Origin: Microterricola pindariensis
Lineage (GTDB): Bacteria; Actinomycetota; Actinomycetes; Actinomycetales; Microbacteriaceae
Length of the DNA stretch: 64,000 nt
Assembly (NCBI RefSeq): GCF_002936985.1
Contig: NZ_MPZN01000014.1
Coordinates: forward strand, 1-64,000
Direction of reading: 5' to 3'
Shown here: positions 19,035-27,121 of the stretch, piece after piece
Position numbering within the stretch: position 1 is the stretch's first letter
Layout: each line of letters starts with the position of its first letter
Position numbers and translations under genes: made by a program
Notes under the pieces: model-generated
What the model saw: only the letters and a program-made list of their open reading frames with translations
What the model was told of the DNA's origin: nothing
The model's database searches: none

Positions 19035-20087
19035 ATGAGGTGGAGCGCGCAAGAACTCGACGTTGAGCAGCCCTCGACCCTGCCGGGGCTCGCCCGGCTG
19101 AGCAACCTGGTGCGCTCCGTGCAGACGCCGGAGTTCGCCGGCATGACCTTCCACGAGGTGCTCGCCAAATCGGCGCTGAACAAGGTGCCGAGCCAGAGCG
19201 CGATGCCGTTCGAGTGGACGATCAACCCCTACCGCGGCTGCTCGCACGCCTGCGTGTACTGCTTCGCACGGCCGACGCACAGCTACCTGGACCTGAACAC
19301 CGGCGAGGACTTCGACCGCCAGCTGATCGTCAAGACGAACATCGCCGAGGTGCTGCGCGCCGAGCTCCGCAAGCCCAGCTGGCAGCGGCACCCGGTGGCC
19401 CTCGGCACGAACACCGATCCGTATCAACGGGCGGAGGGCCGCTACGCCCTGATGCCGGGCATCATCGACGCCCTGGCGGCCAGCGGGACACCCTTCAGCA
19501 TCCTCACCAAGGGAACCCTGCTGCGCCGTGACCTGGCGAAGATCGCGGATGCCGCGCGCACCGTGCCCGTCAGCATCGCCATGTCGATCGCCATCTATGA
19601 CGACGCCCTGCAGCAGTCGATCGAGCCGGGCACCCCGGGCACGACGGCGCGGCTGGCGACGGTGACGGCGGTGCGCGAGGCCGGCCTGAACTGCTCGGTG
19701 TTCCTGATGCCGATTCTGCCCTTCCTCACCGACACCAGAGCCCACCTCGATGAGGCACTGCGCCGGGCGCACGCGGCCGGGGCCAGTTCCGTCGTCTACA
19801 CCGCGCTGTTCCTGCGGCCCGGCGTGCGGGAGTGGTTCATGCACTGGCTCGGTGAGGAGCACCCCGAGTTGCTTCCGCGCTACACCCAGCTCTACGCGGG
19901 CGGCGCCTATGCCCCGAAGGAGTACCGGCGGTGGCTCGCCGACCGCATCGAGCCGCTGATCCGCGCGCATGGCCTGCTGCGCGGTGAGACCTCGGCCGCG
20001 ACGGGCGGCGTCGCCCTGCCGGGCACCATCCGGGCGAAGCCCGCCTTCGCCGCACCGCCTGCGGAGCCGGAGCCGACGCTGTTCTGA
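19035..20087 (+). CDS. Rv2578c-family radical SAM protein (SplB-like)
   Basis: A 350-residue radical SAM enzyme with the 4Fe-4S motif CSHACVYC in NPYRGCSHACVYCFARPTH, then a TIM-barrel core (LGTNTDPYQRAEGRY; FSILTKGTLLRRD). It resembles the spore-photoproduct-lyase-like Rv2578c family; the substrate is not established. I start at ATG 19035 (MRWSAQELDVEQP), because that is the conserved family N-terminus and the SOS-like palindrome occupies the bases just before; an ATG at 19017 lies inside the palindrome. The operator suggests induction by DNA damage. Confidence 0.88.
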   Translation: MRWSAQELDVEQPSTLPGLARLSNLVRSVQTPEFAGMTFHEVLAKSALNKVPSQSAMPFEWTINPYRGCSHACVYCFARPTHSYLDLNTGEDFDRQLIVKTNIAEVLRAELRKPSWQRHPVALGTNTDPYQRAEGRYALMPGIIDALAASGTPFSILTKGTLLRRDLAKIADAARTVPVSIAMSIAIYDDALQQSIEPGTPGTTARLATVTAVREAGLNCSVFLMPILPFLTDTRAHLDEALRRAHAAGASSVVYTALFLRPGVREWFMHWLGEEHPELLPRYTQLYAGGAYAPKEYRRWLADRIEPLIRAHGLLRGETSAATGGVALPGTIRAKPAFAAPPAEPEPTLF

Positions 20088-20144
20088 GCGTCCAGGGCCG
20101 CTCGTTCGTGCCGGACGCCCCCGAACTGCGACTAAAATTCAGTT

Positions 20145-20873
20145 ATGACCAGGATCGACGCCCCGGGCGGCACGCGGCGCTCGGCCGCATCCACTCGGCC
20201 GATCCGCATCGGCATCTGCGACGAGCGCGTGCTGCTGCTGGACAGCATCGCGGCGTGGATCATCGAGAAAGCGCCGGAGTTCGACGTCGTCGTGCGCGCC
20301 GAGAGGTGGATCGATCTCGTGCGGAACGAGAACTTCCCGACCGCGCTGGTGCTGATGGGGGAAGCTCCGACAGAGCAGGTGTCGTTGGAGGCGCGCATTC
20401 GCACCTGCCGCGCAGCCGGGGCCCGGGTGATCGTGATGAGCGCCCAGGACGCGGAGGGCGCCGCAGAGCGCGCCCTGGCAGCCGGGGCGGTCGCCTTCCT
20501 CTCCAAGGCCGACTCGATGGAGACGTTCCACGCTGTCGCGCGGCAGGCCATGGGGCTCGACCCGCGCGAGCCGGTGACGGCCGACGCGCCGGCGACCGGC
20601 CGTGCCGCGGCAGCTGCGGGAGCGGGCGCCGCGGCATCCGAAGAGGCAGCCGAGATCATCCGGCCCAAACTCAGCCCGGGCGAGCTGGAATCGCTGCGCC
20701 TCTACGCCGCCGGCAACACCACGGCGGCCGTCGCGCGGCTGATGAATGTGAAATACGAGACGGCCAAGACATACTTGAGACGCGTGCGCGAGAAGTACGC
20801 CAGGGCAAACCGGCCCGCGAGTCGGCGCGCCGAACTCATCATTCGAGCCGCTGAGGACGGGTATCTGCAGTAA
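20145..20873 (+). CDS. LuxR-family regulator with pseudo-receiver domain
   Basis: A 242-residue protein with an N-terminal receiver-like domain (IGICDERVLLLDS), an Ala-rich linker (about 150-175) and a LuxR/GerE-type helix-turn-helix. The usual phospho-acceptor Asp is replaced: the strand reads ALVLMGEA. The acidic pair and the Lys in FLSKAD remain. Phosphorylation is therefore unlikely. The start is leaderless in form (TAAAAT at 20133-20138, then six bases, then ATG). Its stop shares one base with tdk, so the pair is coupled. The C-terminal half is clearly related to the regulator at 21583. Confidence 0.85.
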   Translation: MTRIDAPGGTRRSAASTRPIRIGICDERVLLLDSIAAWIIEKAPEFDVVVRAERWIDLVRNENFPTALVLMGEAPTEQVSLEARIRTCRAAGARVIVMSAQDAEGAAERALAAGAVAFLSKADSMETFHAVARQAMGLDPREPVTADAPATGRAAAAAGAGAAASEEAAEIIRPKLSPGELESLRLYAAGNTTAAVARLMNVKYETAKTYLRRVREKYARANRPASRRAELIIRAAEDGYLQ

Positions 20874-21517
20874 TGGCCAAACTCTACTTTCGCTACGGCG
20901 CCATGAATTCTGGCAAGAGCACCGCGCTCTTGCAGGCCGCATACAACTACGAGGAGCGGGGCCACGCCGTGCTGCTGGCCAAGCCGGCCGTCGACACCAA
21001 AGGCGATCTCGGCATCCTCTCGCGACTCGGCTTCAGCCGCAGCGTCGACTTCGTCTTGGCCCCGGATGCCGACACGCTCGGACTCCTGCAAGAGCACCGC
21101 CGCCGGGTGCTGGAGGCGACGAACCGGGATGTGAGCTGCCTGCTCATCGACGAGGCCCAGTTCCTCACCGAGGATCAGGTCGACGACCTGCTGCGCATCG
21201 CCGTGCTCGAGGGCATCCCGGTGCTCGCCTACGGCATCCGCACCGACTTCCAGACCGTCGCCTTCCCCGGGAGCCGTCGCCTGCTCGAGGTCGCGCACAG
21301 CCTCGAGGAGCTCAAGACGATCTGCCGCTGCGGGCGCAAGGCCGTCTTCAACGGCCGCAAGATCGGCGACCGCTATGTCTTCGACGGCGCTCAGGTGGCC
21401 ATCGACGCCACGGACGCCGTCAGCTATGAGTCGCTCTGCGGCTCGTGCTACCTCCAGGAGTCCCACGGCATGCTCAACGGGCGCGCGCAGCGCGAGGCGA
21501 TCAGCTCGTCCGTCTGA
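20873..21517 (+). CDS. tdk: Thymidine kinase
   Basis: Phosphorylates thymidine to dTMP for salvage. The 214-residue protein has the P-loop GAMNSGKSTALLQ, the DEAQF motif (LIDEAQFLTEDQVDDL), the lasso region, and four zinc-ligand cysteines in CRCG and CGSC. This is the type II family typical of bacteria. The ATG overlaps the stop of the pseudo-receiver gene by one base (TAATG), an unusual pairing for a salvage enzyme. dTMP kinase is also in the window at 43438. Confidence 0.96.
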   Translation: MAKLYFRYGAMNSGKSTALLQAAYNYEERGHAVLLAKPAVDTKGDLGILSRLGFSRSVDFVLAPDADTLGLLQEHRRRVLEATNRDVSCLLIDEAQFLTEDQVDDLLRIAVLEGIPVLAYGIRTDFQTVAFPGSRRLLEVAHSLEELKTICRCGRKAVFNGRKIGDRYVFDGAQVAIDATDAVSYESLCGSCYLQESHGMLNGRAQREAISSSV

Positions 21518-21582
21518 GCGAGGCGCCCCGTACGAGGGGGAGGGGAACCTCCGCCCGTGCGGTAGCTTGTCTCTGAGGACAA

Positions 21583-22275
21583 ATGAGCACCTTCCGCGTA
21601 GCACTCGTCGATGACCACGAAATCGTGGCCAGGGGTTTTGCCGATCTCTTCGCCAGCACCCCGGGAATCTCGGTGATCGCCCTCGCGCGCACCGTCGATG
21701 AGTTGCTCGAGCTGCTGCAGCGCACTGCGCAGCCGGCCCCGGACCTCGTGATCCTCGACCTGCGCCTGGCCGACGGGTCCACACCCGCACTCAACGTCCG
21801 CCGCCTGCGCGAGGCCGGCTCCGCCGTGCTGGCGTTCACTGGCGGCGACGACGCCTCCTTGGTGCGCTCCGCCGCGCACAGCGGCGTGCTCGGCGTCATC
21901 CGCAAGTCTGAGCCGACGACGGTGCTGCTCGACGCCGTGCGGCAGGCGGCGGTGGGCGAGACGGTCGCCTCCACCGAGTGGGCGGCGGCCCTCGATGGTG
22001 ATCCGGAGCTCTCCGACGCCGGCCTGAGCGCGCGCGAGCGCCAGGTACTCTCGCTCTACGCGGCCGGGGCGAAGGCCCCGCTCGTCGCCGCGACGGCGGG
22101 GGTCACCGAGTCGACGGTGATCGACTACATCCGCCGAATTCGCTCCAAGTACGAGCGTGTCGGGCGGCCGGCGAGCACCAAGGTCGACCTGTACAAGCGC
22201 GCTCTGGAAGACGGCATCCTGCCTGTCCCCGGTGGCCGGCGCGCTCAGCGACCCGCGGTTGCAGACGGTGACTGA
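21583..22275 (+). CDS. NarL/LuxR family response regulator
   Basis: A 230-residue regulator with a full receiver (Asp10-Asp11, phospho-acceptor Asp59 in VILDLRLADGS, Lys in IRKSEP) and a C-terminal LuxR HTH (LSARERQVLSLYAAGAK; TVIDYIRRIRSKY). It overlaps the downstream DesK-type kinase by eight bases, so the two form a classical pair. The C-terminal YERVGRPAS and RALEDG motifs match the pseudo-receiver regulator at 20145, suggesting duplication. The target genes are not known. Confidence 0.93.
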   Translation: MSTFRVALVDDHEIVARGFADLFASTPGISVIALARTVDELLELLQRTAQPAPDLVILDLRLADGSTPALNVRRLREAGSAVLAFTGGDDASLVRSAAHSGVLGVIRKSEPTTVLLDAVRQAAVGETVASTEWAAALDGDPELSDAGLSARERQVLSLYAAGAKAPLVAATAGVTESTVIDYIRRIRSKYERVGRPASTKVDLYKRALEDGILPVPGGRRAQRPAVADGD

Positions 22276-23530
22276 GTACAGCCCACCGGGGGCGTTCCGC
22301 CCGTCCAGGCTGCGGCTGCACCCGGGCCCGACGCAGCTGCGCCTGATGCGGATGACGGCCGGAGCAGTCGGCCTGGCCGGCCTGGTCTTCGGAATCCTCG
22401 CGATCGGGCCGTTCGTCGAACAGCACCAGGACGAGATACGGCCCCTGGCCGTGCTGAGCTTCGCCGTGCTCGTCGGCCTTCCCGTGGCGATCGGGCTGTG
22501 GGGCAGCTGGGCGCCGCTGCGCGTGCTCATGACGCTGGCCGCCCTGGAATCCGTTGCGCTGCCCCTCGTGCTTGTCACCTGGCCGCTCGCCCACGGCGAC
22601 GCGAGCCTCCAGTCGCACGGCATCCCGTGGCCGCTCGGCATCTCGGCGCTGCCGATCGTGTGCCTGGCAGTGGTCGCGCGGGGTGCGCTCGTCTGGGGTT
22701 ACCTCGGGCTGATCGGGGCCCTCACCGTCTACGTCATGTTCGTCTCCAACGCGGCAGAGGACGCGCTGCTGCTGGCCATCCAGACCGGGCTGTACGCGGC
22801 ATCCTTCTCGTCGATCTTCGTCGGACTCGTGCTCGTCGGGCTGCAGAGCGCCGAGCGGCTCGACCTCCTGCAGGCGGGGGAGCGGGTTGGCGCTGCCCGC
22901 AACGCCGCCCGAGTCGCGCGTGAGGCGGAGCGCGCACGATTCGACGGGCTCATCCACGACGGCGTGCTGTCGACGCTGCTGATGGCCGGCCGTGCAGACC
23001 AGCTGCACGGTGACCACGTGCGACAGGCGAGGAACACGCTGGCGCAGATGGAGCGCATCGCGAGCGGGACAAGCGCCACCGGTGTGCTGTCGGCGGAGCG
23101 CGTGATCTTCGAGATGCGCAGGCTTGCGACTCAGCACGCTGTGCGATTCGTCGTCGAGGTCGGTGAGGAGACCTCTGTCGACGACCTCCGGATGCCGGCC
23201 GAGGTCGTCGAGGCGATGCTCGCGGCCGGTGGTGAGGCGATGCGCAACTCCATCGCGCACGCCGCGGGGCGCCAGAGTGGCGTGTCCGCACTCCGGCAGC
23301 CGGCCCGCCGGGTCGAACGCCGCGCCGAGCTCTGGCTCCATGCGGATGTCGTGGTCCTCGGTGTCCGTGATGACGGCGTCGGATTCGACCCGGAGCGGGT
23401 GCGCCCGGAGCGCATGGGCGTCGCCCGCAGCATCGTCGGGCGGATGAACGAGGTGCAGGGCGGCTATGCCGTTGTCGACTCGCGGCCGGGGCGGGGCACC
23501 CTGGTCACGCTCGGTTGGCTCCGACGATGA
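22268..23530 (+). CDS. DesK-type membrane histidine kinase
   Basis: A 420-residue kinase with about six membrane helices (27-195), a HisKA_3-type dimerisation region with His230 in FDGLIHDGVLSTLL, and a HATPase domain (N box AMRNSIAHAAG, G box VRDDGVGFDP, GRGTLVTLG). GTG at 22268 was chosen because it overlaps the response-regulator stop and precedes the membrane part; the open frame further upstream is the regulator gene in another frame. The ligand is unknown. Confidence 0.88.
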   Translation: MTEYSPPGAFRPSRLRLHPGPTQLRLMRMTAGAVGLAGLVFGILAIGPFVEQHQDEIRPLAVLSFAVLVGLPVAIGLWGSWAPLRVLMTLAALESVALPLVLVTWPLAHGDASLQSHGIPWPLGISALPIVCLAVVARGALVWGYLGLIGALTVYVMFVSNAAEDALLLAIQTGLYAASFSSIFVGLVLVGLQSAERLDLLQAGERVGAARNAARVAREAERARFDGLIHDGVLSTLLMAGRADQLHGDHVRQARNTLAQMERIASGTSATGVLSAERVIFEMRRLATQHAVRFVVEVGEETSVDDLRMPAEVVEAMLAAGGEAMRNSIAHAAGRQSGVSALRQPARRVERRAELWLHADVVVLGVRDDGVGFDPERVRPERMGVARSIVGRMNEVQGGYAVVDSRPGRGTLVTLGWLRR

Positions 23531-24600
23531 CGGCGTTGCGTGGTCTGCGCTCCGGCTCGCCACGTTCGGCGCCATCAGACGATCCCCGACGCGAACCCGC
23601 TGCCCGCAACTTCGTTGACGTTTCCAGCCTGCTCATGCTGCACGGTGCGCACGCGTCCGTCATCCTCGTGCTCTTCCTCGTCACGCAGGCGCTGCTGGCT
23701 TTTGCCGGCGAGTCGAACGCGCCGTGGGCGTCCGCCCTCGCATTCGCGTCGCTTGCAGCCGCCGCGATCTGGGTGATGCAGCCGGCAGCCGACCCGTTTC
23801 CGAGGCCGTGGTGGGCCGGCATCCTCGCCCTCTGCATCGGAACCGTGGTGGTGCAGAGCGTGCAGCCGCTGCCGCCCGGGGCGCCCCTCTCTGCGACGTG
23901 GCATCTCGGGGCGGTCACCACGGTTCTCCTCATGCTGATCTTGCGCGGGAGGGTGCTCGTCGGCTGGGTCGGATACCTGGGCATGGCGGCCGCGACGCTG
24001 GCGTGGACCAGCGCGACCGGCCACGGCCTCGGCGGCGGCCTCGACCTGCTGGTGCGCCATGCCGCGACGCTCATCATCGGCACGGCGATCTACTTCGGGC
24101 TGCTCAGCACCGCCCGGCGCATCGGGGCGTTCAACCGACGCGGCCTTCATGAGGCGGCCGCCGTGGCCACCGCCCAGGCCGCGGAGGAGGAACGATTCGA
24201 GCAGGTCGCCCGTCTGGACCAGCTGGCGCGGCCACTCATGGAGCGGGTGGCCAGCGGCGCCCCGCTGAGCGCGTCCGAGAAGCGCGAGTGCCTGCTGACC
24301 GAGGCCTCCCTGCGCGACCTGGTGCGTGGCCGCACGCTGGCCGTTCCAACCGTGCTCGCCGCGGTCAACGAGGCACGGGCGCGCGGGGTCGATGTCACCC
24401 TGCTGGACGATTCCGACGGCACGGGTGACCCGGCGCCGGTCGCGGCCCTGATCACGCGGGAGCTGGGCGAGCTGCGGTCCGGCAGCCTGACGGCGCGTCT
24501 GCAGCCGCCGGGGCGCAGCGAGCTGGCGTCGATCGTGATCGCCCCCGCCGAGGGCGCGGCGCGCATCCTCGTGGTCGAGCACGACGGGCGCGTGCGCTAG
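23527..24600 (+). CDS. Membrane protein of two-component operon, no kinase core
   Basis: I do not recognise a named family. The 357-residue product has about five or six membrane helices (30-200) and a soluble C-terminal domain with a coiled region (AAVATAQAAEEERFEQVARLD). It mimics the layout of the preceding kinase but lacks a phospho-accepting His motif, N box and G boxes. ATGA overlap with the kinase shows it belongs to the same operon (regulator, kinase, this gene). It may be a diverged kinase acting as an accessory sensor; that is inference. Confidence 0.7.
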   Translation: MTALRGLRSGSPRSAPSDDPRREPAARNFVDVSSLLMLHGAHASVILVLFLVTQALLAFAGESNAPWASALAFASLAAAAIWVMQPAADPFPRPWWAGILALCIGTVVVQSVQPLPPGAPLSATWHLGAVTTVLLMLILRGRVLVGWVGYLGMAAATLAWTSATGHGLGGGLDLLVRHAATLIIGTAIYFGLLSTARRIGAFNRRGLHEAAAVATAQAAEEERFEQVARLDQLARPLMERVASGAPLSASEKRECLLTEASLRDLVRGRTLAVPTVLAAVNEARARGVDVTLLDDSDGTGDPAPVAALITRELGELRSGSLTARLQPPGRSELASIVIAPAEGAARILVVEHDGRVR

Positions 24601-24649
24601 GAGGGGCGGGCGCGATGCCGCTGCCCGTCGCGGCTAAGCTGGGGAAACC

Positions 24650-25411
24650 ATGACTACTCAGCTCGTAGCCTTTGACCTTGACGACACCCTGGCGGCATCG
24701 AAGTCGCCGATGGACCCCGAAATGGCGACCGTGCTCCTGCGCCTGCTCGAGGTGGCCGAGGTGTGCATCATCTCCGGCGGCAACTATGCCCAGTTCCAGA
24801 ACCAGGTTCTCCGGGTGCTCGACATCGACGACGAGCAGCTCCTCGCGCGCCTGCACCTCATGCCGACCTGCGGCACACAGTACCTGCGCTTCGAGCAGGG
24901 TGCCTGGGCGCAGCGCTACGCCGAGGTCTTGAGCGACGACCAGAAGGCGCGCGCGCTGGAATCGGTGGAGCGCAACGCGCAGGCGCTCGGCTACTGGGAG
25001 AGCGACACCTGGGGCCCGATCCTGGAGGACCGCGGCTCGCAGATCACCTTCTCGGCCCTCGGCCAGCAGGCCCCCGTCGAGGCCAAGGCCGCGTGGGACG
25101 CCGACGGCGTGAAGAAGGGCGCACTGCGCGACGCCGTCGCCCTGGAGCTCCTCGACCTCGAGGTGCGCTCCGGCGGCTCCACCTCCATCGACATCACCAA
25201 GCGGGGCGTCGACAAGGCCTACGGCATGAACAAGCTCGTCGAGGCCACCGGCATCCCGCTCGAGAACATGCTCTTCATCGGCGACCGCCTCGACGAGGGC
25301 GGCAACGACTACCCGGTCAAGGCGATGGGCGTGCGCTGCATCGCCGTGCACGGCTGGCAGGACACCGTCGGCGTCGTCACGGACCTGCTCGAACAGCGCT
25401 TCGCGGCCTAG
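24650..25411 (+). CDS. HAD-IIB phosphatase, phosphomannomutase-like
   Basis: A 253-residue HAD-superfamily enzyme with motif I AFDLDDTLAASK, motif II IISGG, and motif IV FIGDRLDEGGND. The order and length resemble the eukaryotic-type phosphomannomutase (PMM) branch of HAD-IIB, which makes mannose 1-phosphate for GDP-mannose. A sugar-phosphate phosphatase role is also possible. TAAGCT at 24635-24640 lies nine bases before the ATG. The stop overlaps the converging VanZ gene. Confidence 0.85.
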   Translation: MTTQLVAFDLDDTLAASKSPMDPEMATVLLRLLEVAEVCIISGGNYAQFQNQVLRVLDIDDEQLLARLHLMPTCGTQYLRFEQGAWAQRYAEVLSDDQKARALESVERNAQALGYWESDTWGPILEDRGSQITFSALGQQAPVEAKAAWDADGVKKGALRDAVALELLDLEVRSGGSTSIDITKRGVDKAYGMNKLVEATGIPLENMLFIGDRLDEGGNDYPVKAMGVRCIAVHGWQDTVGVVTDLLEQRFAA

Positions 25412-25878
25412 CCGCCGCTGCCACCGGTTGCGCTGAGCCGCGTGCTGCGCGCCCGGGAGGCGGCCCTGGAGCGCCCTCTGAGGCGCTCCCAGGCCAGGAA
25501 CAGCCCGACACCGACTGCGGTGCCCACCGTGTTCGCCAGGAGGTCTGTTGGGCTCGCCACGCGTGTGGGCAGCCCGGTCTGCACGAGTTCGATCAGGCAG
25601 CTGGAGGCCAAGCCGGCGGCGATGACGAGCCACGGATGCCAGTGCGGGGCGCTCAGGCTGAGCAAGATCCCGAACGGCACGAACAGGGCGATGTTCGCAG
25701 TGAACTCGAGCACGCCGTAGCCGAGCTCGAACGGCACGCCCCAGGCCTCGATGGCGTGGGCGACGATCGCGACGATGCCGGTGGCCCGTTCCGCGTCGTC
25801 GCCGGGGGCGAAGACGATCCAGGCCAGCGCGGCCAGATAGACGGCGAACACGCCCCATCTCACCGCCGCTGCTCGCAC
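25408..25878 (-). CDS. VanZ family membrane protein
   Basis: A small integral membrane protein of about 156 residues with four helices and the VanZ pattern (NIALFVPFGILLSL; SSCLIELVQTGLPTRVASPTDLLANTVGTAVG-type region split here by position 90-125). VanZ proteins are linked to teicoplanin resistance in enterococci; elsewhere the role is unknown. I use GTG 25878, just before the first helix and close to a TATATT box on this strand; GTG 25950 would add 24 residues. Confidence 0.75.
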   Translation of the reverse strand: MRAAAVRWGVFAVYLAALAWIVFAPGDDAERATGIVAIVAHAIEAWGVPFELGYGVLEFTANIALFVPFGILLSLSAPHWHPWLVIAAGLASSCLIELVQTGLPTRVASPTDLLANTVGTAVGVGLFLAWERLRGRSRAASRARSTRLSATGGSGG

Positions 25879-25950
25879 GGTCCGAATATACGCGATCCCG
25901 GCGGGAGGGGCGCTGGCCGGGCGCTCAGAGCCGGCAAGCCTGGCACACAA

Positions 25951-25984
25951 AAAAGAGGACCAGGGCCGAAGCCCTGATCCTCTT
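25951..25984 (-). terminator. Terminator of tRNA-Pro
   Basis: AAGAGGATCAGGGC pairs with GCCCTGGTCCTCTT (one mismatch) around a TTCG tetraloop on the - strand, followed by a run of T. It lies just after the tRNA. Confidence 0.85.
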
Positions 25985-25989
25985 GCATG

Positions 25990-26063
25990 TCGGGGTAACA
26001 GGATTTGAACCTGCGACCTCGTCGTCCCGAACGACGCGCGCTACCAAGCTGCGCCATACCCCG
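25990..26063 (-). tRNA. tRNA-Pro (CGG)
   Basis: A 74-base cloverleaf on the - strand with acceptor CGGGGTA/TACCCCG, anticodon stem CGTCG/CGACG, loop TTCGGGA with anticodon CGG, and T loop TTCAAAT. CCA is not encoded; the next bases read CA. It is followed by a strong terminator. Confidence 0.95.
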
Positions 26064-26140
26064 ATGACCCGAAAGCCATAGTCGCTAACGACCTCAATAA
26101 GAATACCCGATTTTTCTGGGTGCTCTGACCACTGGCCCGG

Positions 26141-27121
26141 TCAGGGAGCGGCGACGAGGGTGAGCAACGTCGCCTCCGGCGGGCAGGCGAAGCGCACCGG
26201 GGCGTAGATGGAGGTGCCAAGACCCGCGGAAACATTGAGGAACGCGGTGCGCAGACCGTGCTGCCAGAGGCTCAGGCCCTTGACCTTGTCGCGCGGAATA
26301 TCGCAGTTGGTCACCAGCGCGCCGAATCCGGGAACACAGACCTGACCGCCGTGCGTGTGGCCGGCGAGGATCAGCTGGGCGCCGTGGTTCACAAAGGAGT
26401 TGAGCACGCGCTGGTACGGCGCGTGCATCACGCCGATGGTGACGGTCGGGCGGAACGCCCCGGCATCCGGCCCAGCGGGCCACTGCTCGTCGAACAGCGG
26501 GTCTTCAGCGCGCAGCTCGTCGATGGCCCCGGTGATCAGCTCGAGCTTGTCGTAGCCGCGGTGCGGGTCGTCGACACCGAAGAACTCGAAGTGCGTCCCG
26601 CGGATGTCGAGCGCAGCCGCCTTGTTGTTCAGATCGACCCAGCCGAGTTCGTCGAACACGCGGTGCAGGGCATCGATGTCGAGGTGCGCGACCTTGCGAG
26701 GCACGCCGGAGGGGCCACCGAAGTAGAGCAGCGGATTCTTCGGGCTGGGCCCGAAGTAGTCGTTGGAGCCGTTGACATGCACGCCGGGGATGCCGCGGAA
26801 CCGCTCGAAGGCGCGGGCGATGCCGCTGATGCCGTCTGGGTGGCCGAGGTTGTCGCCGGTGTCGACGATGAGGTCGGGCTCCAGATCGGCGAGGCCCCGC
26901 ACCCACTCCTGCTTGTCGCGCTGCCAGGGCGCCATATGCAGGTCGGAGAGGTGCAACACCTTGAGCGGCTCCGAGCCGGCCGGCAGAACGGGCACGGTGA
27001 CCTCACGGAGGGTGTAACGCTTGCGCTCCACCAGCGAGCCCCATGCGAGGGCGGCGAGTCCCGCCGCGGCGACCACCGAGGTGGCCACCGCAGCGGACCG
27101 GGAGAGCGCGCCGGATGGCAC
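26141..27121 (-). CDS. Metallophosphoesterase, membrane-anchored
   Basis: A 326-residue protein with an N-terminal signal/anchor helix (about 8-28) and a calcineurin-like phosphoesterase domain: HLSDLHM, VDTGDN, GSNDYFG, MHAPYQR and AGHTHGGQV. The GNHD motif is changed to GSND, common among YkuE-like actinobacterial members. The substrate is unknown. The GTG start shares one base with the stop of the upstream PBP gene (TAGTG), so it is coupled to peptidoglycan synthesis genes; this pair is often adjacent in actinobacteria. Confidence 0.88.
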   Translation of the reverse strand: MPSGALSRSAAVATSVVAAAGLAALAWGSLVERKRYTLREVTVPVLPAGSEPLKVLHLSDLHMAPWQRDKQEWVRGLADLEPDLIVDTGDNLGHPDGISGIARAFERFRGIPGVHVNGSNDYFGPSPKNPLLYFGGPSGVPRKVAHLDIDALHRVFDELGWVDLNNKAAALDIRGTHFEFFGVDDPHRGYDKLELITGAIDELRAEDPLFDEQWPAGPDAGAFRPTVTIGVMHAPYQRVLNSFVNHGAQLILAGHTHGGQVCVPGFGALVTNCDIPRDKVKGLSLWQHGLRTAFLNVSAGLGTSIYAPVRFACPPEATLLTLVAAP

